A DNA stretch of 64,000 nucleotides from Nonomuraea spiralis (lineage in GTDB: Bacteria > Actinomycetota > Actinomycetes > Streptosporangiales > Streptosporangiaceae), in NCBI RefSeq assembly GCF_014648435.1, contig NZ_BMRC01000020.1, positions 4,425-68,424 of the forward strand, given 5' to 3'. Both the position numbers and the translations under genes were made by a program. Positions 58,974-64,000 of this stretch are shown one piece after another (within the stretch, counting starts at the first letter, position 1; the number at the start of each line of letters is the position of its first letter). The notes beneath the pieces are model-generated. The model had not been told where the DNA came from. It saw nothing but the letters and a program-made list of their open reading frames with translations, and did not search any database.

Positions 58974-59926
58974 CCGGCATCGTTCCTGGCACCCAGGCGG
59001 ACCCGGGGGTCGACCAAGGGGTGGCACAGGTCCACGATCAGGTTGGTCAGTGTGAACAGCGCGACCATCAGCATGGTGATGGCCTGGACGACGGGAAAGT
59101 CCCTGACCTGTACCGAGCTCTCCAGCAGCGCGCCGAGCCCGCCGATGCCGAAGGCGGCCTCGACCAGGACGGTGCTGATGACCAGCCCGGAGATGGTCAG
59201 GCCGCCGACGGTGACCACGGGGCCCAGGGCGTTGCGCAGAACGTGGCGCCGGATCACCAGGGGTTCCGGCAGGCCGCGGCTGCGCGCGACGGTGACATGG
59301 TCGAGGACGAGTTGGTCGCGCATGGCGCTACGGGTGACCCGGGCGAGCCAGCCGGTCCAGTACAGGGCCAGCGCCAGCGCCGGGAGCGTCAGATGATAGA
59401 TCATGTCGGGCAGGCCGTCGCCGCTGCCGATGGTCGGGAACCAGCCGAGCTGGACGGAGAAGACCCACAGCAGGCCGATGGCGGCGACGAACGAGGGCGT
59501 GCCGAGTGCGACCGACGTCCCGACCAGCACCGCCGAGTCGGCGGCTCCGCCACGCACCGCCGCCAGCCGCCCCAGGCCGACGCCGAGGATCGTCACGAGC
59601 ACGGCGGCCATCGTGATCAGCAGCAGCGTGCTGGGCAGCCGGGCCTCGATCAGGCCGAGCACCGGGCTGCGGTACTGCATCGACCGGCCCAGATCGCCGG
59701 TGAGCACGCGCCCGGCCCACTTGAGGTATCGCAGGAGGAACGGGTCGTCCAGGTGATACTGGGCTCTGATGACGGCCAGGGCTTGGGGGCTGGCCGCCCG
59801 GCCGCCGAGCAGGAACGTCTCCGGTCTCCCGGGGGCGAGGTAGATCGCGCCGAACACCAGGAACGAGGCGGCCGTCAGGGTCGCCGCCGCCTCCAGCAGG
59901 CGGCGCACGAGGAAGCGGGCCATCAT
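58970..59926 (-). CDS. ABC transporter permease (DppB-like)
   Basis: 318 residues. Begins MMARFLVRRLLEAAATLTAA with the first membrane helix; LDDPFLLRYLKWAGRVLTGD and LGRSMQYRSPV match the DppB pattern of a large extracytoplasmic loop after helix 1. The EAA loop VARSRGLPEPLVIRRHVLRN is present. The C-terminus reads LIVDLCHPLVDPRVRLG (DPR motif). It overlaps the binding-protein gene and the second permease by 4 bp each, so translation is coupled. Confidence 0.95.
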   Translation of the reverse strand: MMARFLVRRLLEAAATLTAASFLVFGAIYLAPGRPETFLLGGRAASPQALAVIRAQYHLDDPFLLRYLKWAGRVLTGDLGRSMQYRSPVLGLIEARLPSTLLLITMAAVLVTILGVGLGRLAAVRGGAADSAVLVGTSVALGTPSFVAAIGLLWVFSVQLGWFPTIGSGDGLPDMIYHLTLPALALALYWTGWLARVTRSAMRDQLVLDHVTVARSRGLPEPLVIRRHVLRNALGPVVTVGGLTISGLVISTVLVEAAFGIGGLGALLESSVQVRDFPVVQAITMLMVALFTLTNLIVDLCHPLVDPRVRLGARNDAG

Positions 59927-61491
59927 CGCGCCCCCACGTCCGCCGCCCAGGGGTAGTACATGTAGGCGATCGAGGTCGGCGCGCCGGTGATGCGGTCACC
60001 GAGGTACAGGGACGTCGGCCATTCGGCGACGGGGATCCACAACATCTGGCCGACCTCGATGTCGCGCAGCCGGGTGGTCAGTGCCGCCCGTTCGACGGGG
60101 TCGTACTCGGCGACGGCCTGGTCGGCGAGCGCGTCGTAGCCGGGGTCGGAGTAGGCCATGTAGTTCTCGAAGGCGCCGCTGCGGAAGATCGAGTAGCCGG
60201 CCAGCGGGTCGGTGATCGACAGGTAGTAGGTGCAGGGGAACAGGTCGACCTCGGCGCGCGCCTTCGGGTCGGAGAACAGGGCGGTGTAGGCGTCGGGCGC
60301 GATGGTCTTGAGCTCGACCTGGAGCCCGATCTCGGTGCCCGCGGCCTGTACGGCGGTGGCCAGCAGGGACACGTCGGTGCCGATGGGGCTGGTGGCGACG
60401 GTGATCTTCTTGCCGGTGGCGCCCGCCTGCTTGATGAGTTCCCTGGCCGCGGCGACGTCGCGTCCGACGGCCGGCGGCACGGCCGACCGCGGAGGCCAGG
60501 CGTCGCGGGGCGCCGGGTCCGTGGCGATCGAGCCGACGCCCTGGAGTCCGGTCTTGATGAAGCCGTCGCGATCCAGGGCCAGCGAGAGCGCCCGCCGTAC
60601 GCGGACATCGGCCAGTGTGCCCGTGAGGTGGGTGAAGGCGAGGTTGACGGTGGTCAGGCTCTTGCCGAAGTAGAGGCCCTGCCTCAGACGGGCGTAGCTC
60701 TCGGGGGCGATGAGGTAGCCGCCGTCGACCTCGCCGGTGAGCATGGCGTTGGTCCGGGCCGCCGGGTCGGTGATGAACCGGAAGGTGACCTTCCCGGCCT
60801 TGGCTCTCCTGTTCCAGTAGCCGGGGAAGCGGTCGAGTTCGATCGACTCGCCCTTGCGCCACGTGCCCAGCCGGAAGGGGCCGGTACAGTCCACGCCGGC
60901 GTCCGGGCTGCCGTAGTCACGGCCTTCGGCCTTGACCGCCCGAGGGTTGACGACCGTGCCCGCGGACGTGGCCATCCACTGGTTGAACTGCGAGTCGGGC
61001 CGTCTCAGCCGGACGGTCACCTCCATCGGCCCGCTCGCGGTGATCGAGGCGACGCGGTCGAAGGACTTGGCCCAGTACGAGCCCAGCGCCGGGTCCAGGT
61101 GGCGGCGCAGGCTGTAGACGACGTCGTCGGCTGTCACCTCGCCGCCGCCGTGGTACTTCACACCGGCCCGGATGCGGTAGACGAACGTCCTGGAATCCGG
61201 CTGCTTCACCTGGGAAGCCAGCCCGGGCTCCAGACCGAGCTGCGGGGTCCAGCGCATCAGGCTCTCGCAGACATTGGACAGGATCATGTTCTGCGGATAG
61301 TCGAAGGCGTAGATGTAGTCCAGCGTCGGCGGCTCGGCGTAGATGGACCAGGTGAAGGAGTCGATGTCGCCCTTGGCGGGCGGTGTCGAGGCCGACAGCG
61401 TGAAACCGGCCTCGCCCGTGGAGCGGGGGGTGGCGGCCCCGCCGCAGGCCGCCGTCAGGAAGACGACGGCCGTGAGCGCTGCGATCCGCAT
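59923..61491 (-). CDS. ABC substrate-binding lipoprotein, family 5, of the agmatine-type operon
   Basis: 522 residues from ATG 61491, with AAGGAG upstream. Lipobox LTAAC at residues 12-16 gives a very short signal. The mature protein is an SBP_bac_5: RIRAGVKYHGGGEVTADDVV near residue 108, DCTGPFRLGTWRKGESIELD, and DVRVRRALSLALDRDGFIKT are the family positions. It follows the amidase by 14 bp and heads the transporter part of the operon. With two enzymes of agmatine breakdown upstream, the cargo may be agmatine, N-carbamoylputrescine or an arginine-containing peptide. Confidence 0.93.
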   Translation of the reverse strand: MRIAALTAVVFLTAACGGAATPRSTGEAGFTLSASTPPAKGDIDSFTWSIYAEPPTLDYIYAFDYPQNMILSNVCESLMRWTPQLGLEPGLASQVKQPDSRTFVYRIRAGVKYHGGGEVTADDVVYSLRRHLDPALGSYWAKSFDRVASITASGPMEVTVRLRRPDSQFNQWMATSAGTVVNPRAVKAEGRDYGSPDAGVDCTGPFRLGTWRKGESIELDRFPGYWNRRAKAGKVTFRFITDPAARTNAMLTGEVDGGYLIAPESYARLRQGLYFGKSLTTVNLAFTHLTGTLADVRVRRALSLALDRDGFIKTGLQGVGSIATDPAPRDAWPPRSAVPPAVGRDVAAARELIKQAGATGKKITVATSPIGTDVSLLATAVQAAGTEIGLQVELKTIAPDAYTALFSDPKARAEVDLFPCTYYLSITDPLAGYSIFRSGAFENYMAYSDPGYDALADQAVAEYDPVERAALTTRLRDIEVGQMLWIPVAEWPTSLYLGDRITGAPTSIAYMYYPWAADVGAR

Positions 61492-61505
61492 GGGTGTGCT
61501 CCTTG

Positions 61506-62441
61506 TCAGGCCGGGCGGGTCAGCGCGCCGTACAGCTCTGGCCGCCGGGTGTGGACCAGGCCGAATTCCAGCCAGTCGCGCCGCTGGTCCAGGTCGAGAT
61601 CGGCGACGAGCACGGCCGGCCGGTCACGGGGGGCGCGCAGCATCACGCGCCCGTAGGGGTCGGAGATGAACGACGAGCCGTAGAAGGTGATGAGCCCCTC
61701 GTCGCCGACCCGGTTGGGCACCACCATGAACAGGGCGTTGGCCAGGCCGTTGGCGGAGATGGCGTGCTCCCACATCGGCCGGGTGTCGAAGGCGGGCAAC
61801 TCGGGTTCCGAACCGATCGCGGTCGGGTGGACCAGCACCTGCGCGCCCTCCAGCGCGTAGAGTCTGGCCAGCTCGGGAAACCACTCGTCCCAGCAGGTGG
61901 GGAAGCCGAACCCGGCGCCGCCCACCTCGACCACCGGAAAGCCGGTGTCGCCCGGCCGGAAGCACAGGTCCTCGTGGTAGCCGGGGAAGCGCGGGATGTG
62001 CAGCTTGCGTGTGCGCGCCAGCAGGACGCCCTCCGGGCTGACGCAGATGGCCGTGTTGTAGCCGAGTCCGGCGTCGGCCGGCCGTTCGTACAGCGAGGCG
62101 TGCACGGCGATGCCCAGCTCGGCGGCCAGCTCCGTGGCCAGCTCCGTCGTCGGGCCGCCCGGCAGGTCCTCCATGAAGCGCTCGGAGTCGCGGGCCAGGT
62201 CCTTGTCGGCCGCGAAGTAGGGGCTGCGGGTCAGCTCCGGCAGGCACACCACCTCGGCGCCCTGCTCGGCGGCGAGCCGTACCCCCGAGCGCAGCGCGGC
62301 GTCGTGGGCGCGCGCGTCGGCCAGCCAGCGCATCTGGACCAGGCCCACCCTCAGCAGCCGGCCCGGTCCGGGCACGGGCCTGGCCGGCGAGCCGAGGGGG
62401 GAGCCGAAGCTGGTGAGCAGGTCGTACCCGTGCCGGTTCAT
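61506..62441 (-). CDS. aguB: Carbon-nitrogen hydrolase, probable N-carbamoylputrescine amidase
   Basis: 311 residues. The nitrilase-superfamily triad is complete: Glu in VVCLPELTRSPYF (residue ~70), Lys in LLARTRKLHIPRFPGYHEDL, Cys in GFGFPTCWDEWFPELARLYA. The segments PELxxxxYF and CWDxWFPE are those of N-carbamoylputrescine amidase, which converts N-carbamoylputrescine to putrescine, CO2 and ammonia. The location directly behind agmatine deiminase (4-bp overlap) supports it. It has a ~30-residue N-terminal extension before LRVGLVQM. Cytoplasmic. Confidence 0.9.
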   Translation of the reverse strand: MNRHGYDLLTSFGSPLGSPARPVPGPGRLLRVGLVQMRWLADARAHDAALRSGVRLAAEQGAEVVCLPELTRSPYFAADKDLARDSERFMEDLPGGPTTELATELAAELGIAVHASLYERPADAGLGYNTAICVSPEGVLLARTRKLHIPRFPGYHEDLCFRPGDTGFPVVEVGGAGFGFPTCWDEWFPELARLYALEGAQVLVHPTAIGSEPELPAFDTRPMWEHAISANGLANALFMVVPNRVGDEGLITFYGSSFISDPYGRVMLRAPRDRPAVLVADLDLDQRRDWLEFGLVHTRRPELYGALTRPA

Positions 62442-63454
62442 GCGGCACCGCCGTTCGCCACGGCGGGGATCTGCTGGGTGATGCAGTGGACGCCGCCGCC
62501 ACCGGCGGCGATCGTCGCCGCGGGCACGCCGACGACCTTGCGGTCGGGGAAGGCGCCGGCGATGACGGCCAGCGCCTCCTCGTCGCCGGGAAGACCGGCG
62601 ACCGGGACGACCACGCCGCCATTGGCCAGGTAGAAGTTGAGGTAGCAGACCTCGACCAGCTCTCCCGCGACCTCGGTGAAGGCTGTCTGCGGCAGCTCGA
62701 TCACGCGCAGGGTCCGGCCGCGCGCGTCTCTTGAGCGCTCCAGCACGGCCCTGTTCTCCCGCATCCGGGCGTGGTCGGGGTGGGCGGGATCGGCGGGCAG
62801 GCTCAGCAGCACCGTGCCCGGAGCGGTGAAGACGGCCACACCGTCGACGTGGCCGTCCGTCTCCAGGTCCTCGGCCCCGCCCCAGGGCAGCCAGATGACC
62901 TTGGTGACGCCCAGCCGGTCCATCAGTTCCCGTTCGATCTCCTCACGGGACAGGCCGGGGTTGCGGTTGGGGTTGAGCAGGCACTGCTCGGTGGTGATGA
63001 GGGTGCCCTCGCCGTCCACCGTCACCGCGCCGCCCTCGAGAATCATCGGCGACCCGATCCGCTGGACGCCGAGGCGTTCCAGCAGCACCGCGCTGATCGC
63101 GCTGTCGCTGTCCCACGGGGTGTGCTTGCCGCCCCAGGCGTTGAAGCGGAAATCCACTCCGGCCCGCGAACCGTCCGGTCCCAGCACGAAGATCGGGCCG
63201 GAGTCGCGCAGCCAGGAGTCGTCGATCGGCGCCTCCACGACCGTGACCCCGAGGCCGCAGCACCGCTCCGCGGTGCCGCCCTGGCCGGGTGCGGCGACCA
63301 TCGTCACCGGCTCGAACTCCGCGATCGCGCGGGCCACCGCCGCGTACTCGGCCCGCGCCGCCTCCAGCCCGCCGCGCCACAGCTCCTCCCGGGTCGGCCA
63401 GGCCATCAGGCAGCCGTCGTGCTCGGCCCACTCGGCCGGCATACGCATTGACAC
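62438..63454 (-). CDS. aguA: Agmatine deiminase, cytoplasmic
   Basis: 338 residues. GTG 63454 lies 5 bp after AGGAGG; ATG 63448 is a possible alternative. The sequence is MPAEWAEHDGCLMAWPTREE at the front, then SWLRDSGPIFV, GVDFRFNAWGGKH, LEGGAVTVDGEGT, LETDGHVDGVAVF with the catalytic His and Asp, and GGGGVHCITQQIP with the catalytic Cys near residue 328. Agmatine deiminase forms N-carbamoylputrescine and ammonia from agmatine. No signal peptide, unlike the second copy at 55253. First gene of the seven-gene operon, divergent from the TetR gene with a 24-bp palindrome between. Confidence 0.92.
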   Translation of the reverse strand: MSMRMPAEWAEHDGCLMAWPTREELWRGGLEAARAEYAAVARAIAEFEPVTMVAAPGQGGTAERCCGLGVTVVEAPIDDSWLRDSGPIFVLGPDGSRAGVDFRFNAWGGKHTPWDSDSAISAVLLERLGVQRIGSPMILEGGAVTVDGEGTLITTEQCLLNPNRNPGLSREEIERELMDRLGVTKVIWLPWGGAEDLETDGHVDGVAVFTAPGTVLLSLPADPAHPDHARMRENRAVLERSRDARGRTLRVIELPQTAFTEVAGELVEVCYLNFYLANGGVVVPVAGLPGDEEALAVIAGAFPDRKVVGVPAATIAAGGGGVHCITQQIPAVANGGAA

Positions 63455-63487
63455 GAAATCCTCCTGTCGACGGTCCCGCTATAGTGC

Positions 63488-63511
63488 TCTTGACTGAAAT
63501 TTCAGTCAAGA
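63488..63511. promoter_or_regulatory. Perfect 24-bp palindrome, TetR operator
   Basis: TCTTGACTGAAA followed by its complement TTTCAGTCAAGA, with no spacer, lies between the divergent aguA and TetR genes, 33 bp from the TetR start and 33 bp from aguA. A related 18-bp element is found at 56400-56417. The combination strongly suggests a shared operator of the TetR protein. Confidence 0.88.
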
Positions 63512-63544
63512 CCTGTTGTCGTGATCAAGGTAACGTGGAGTGCC

Positions 63545-64000
63545 ATGTCGGATCGTCAGCAACTGATCCTCGAAGCGGCCCTGCGGGTCATCGCCCGCGA
63601 CGGCGTGCGCGGCCTACGAGTCGAGAAGCTCGCCGCCGAGGCCAAGGTGTCGACCTCGCTGATCTACTACCACTTCGAGAACCGGGCCGGCCTGATGCGG
63701 CGCACCCTGGAGTTCGTCAGCGAGCACGCCGGCCGCTACACCAGCCAGGCGCTGGAGCAGGGCGAGGACGCGCGCAAACAGATCGAGTTGCTGCTGTCAC
63801 TGGAGTTGCAGGACACTCCGGCGGTGCGGCAGAACAGCGCCGCCTGGGGCGAGCTGCGGGCCAGCGCCACCTTCGACCCCGACCTGCGCGAGCCGCTGCA
63901 GGCGGCGACCCGTGAATGGGTCGCCGACCTGGTCGCGCTGATCTCCGAAGCGCGCGCCGCCGGTCTGGTGTCGGCCGAGGTGGAGCCTACGGATTCCGCC
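63545..64000 (+). CDS. TetR family regulator of the agmatine operon (3' end outside window)
   Basis: The first 152 codons are present; the gene runs off the right edge. ATG 63545. The DNA-binding domain is LILEAALRVIARDGVRGLRV, EKLAAEAKVSTSLIYYHFEN with LIYYHF for the recognition helix end. The ligand domain starts with RAGLMRRTLEFVSEHAGRYT. It is divergent from the agmatine operon, with a perfect palindrome between. Probably it represses aguA-aguB-ABC, the exported deiminase and its own gene until agmatine or a derivative is present. Confidence 0.92.
   Translation, partial: MSDRQQLILEAALRVIARDGVRGLRVEKLAAEAKVSTSLIYYHFENRAGLMRRTLEFVSEHAGRYTSQALEQGEDARKQIELLLSLELQDTPAVRQNSAAWGELRASATFDPDLREPLQAATREWVADLVALISEARAAGLVSAEVEPTDSA

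Noticed and set aside
1..64000. tRNA, rRNA, CRISPR arrays and intact insertion sequences
   Set aside because: Looked for by eye on both strands; no cloverleaf with conserved TTCGA-type arm, no rRNA core, no regularly spaced direct repeats and no complete transposase were found. A tRNAscan/Infernal run would be decisive.

Overview
The window is a 64 kb stretch of very GC-rich chromosome with many GTG starts, ATGA/GTGA stop-start overlaps, and families typical of Actinobacteria (BTAD-type SARP regulator, CGNR zinc-finger protein, ROK and LacI regulators, SnoaL-tailed ECF sigma factor, many TetR repressors). A soil actinomycete of the Streptosporangiales kind (Nonomuraea/Streptosporangium-like) would fit, but that rank is inference. 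No rRNA, tRNA, CRISPR array, intact transposon or prophage was seen. The region reads as an accessory arm: short catabolic, transport and efflux operons, each beside its own regulator, with decayed gene fragments between them.

Layout. 0-3 kb: end of an SDR gene, two small secreted proteins and a lipoprotein. 3.2-3.7 kb: IS3-type transposase debris. 4-7.6 kb: epoxide hydrolase, TetR/SDR divergent pair, truncated second SDR, and an APH-like kinase. 7.9-12.8 kb: large membrane protein, membrane-anchored alpha/beta hydrolase divergent from a TetR with two clear operators, and a small orphan protein. 13-16 kb: TetR, NADPH-FMN reductase and DHA2 efflux pump. 16-21 kb: LacI regulator, MFS importer and cytoplasmic GH78 alpha-L-rhamnosidase. 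21-25.3 kb: MMPL exporter with a two-component system. 25.5-30 kb: Gfo/Idh/MocA dehydrogenase, ROK regulator, and a secreted EEP-fold phosphodiesterase with a discoidin domain. 30-38 kb: YcaQ relic, CGNR regulator with phosphodiesterase and LysE exporter, DinB-like protein, RidA/HxlR pair, LuxR and amidohydrolase relics, and an orphan toxin-tail/immunity-like pair. 38-44.5 kb: complete oligopeptide-type ABC operon and a hydrolase, convergent with a LysR. 46-55 kb: small secreted protein, acetyltransferase, SARP/AAA/TPR regulator, DHFR-like reductase, ECF sigma factor, a membrane protein, an FtsX relic and a ParB-like-motif protein.

55.2-64 kb holds the most coherent system. A seven-gene operon encodes agmatine deiminase, N-carbamoylputrescine amidase and a complete family-5 ABC importer. 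A second deiminase beside it carries a twin-arginine/lipoprotein signal. A divergent TetR gene begins beside a 24-bp perfect palindrome, and a degenerate copy of that palindrome lies just before the second deiminase. I infer a two-compartment agmatine (or guanidino-compound) salvage route: deimination outside the cell, import, and conversion to putrescine inside, under one repressor.
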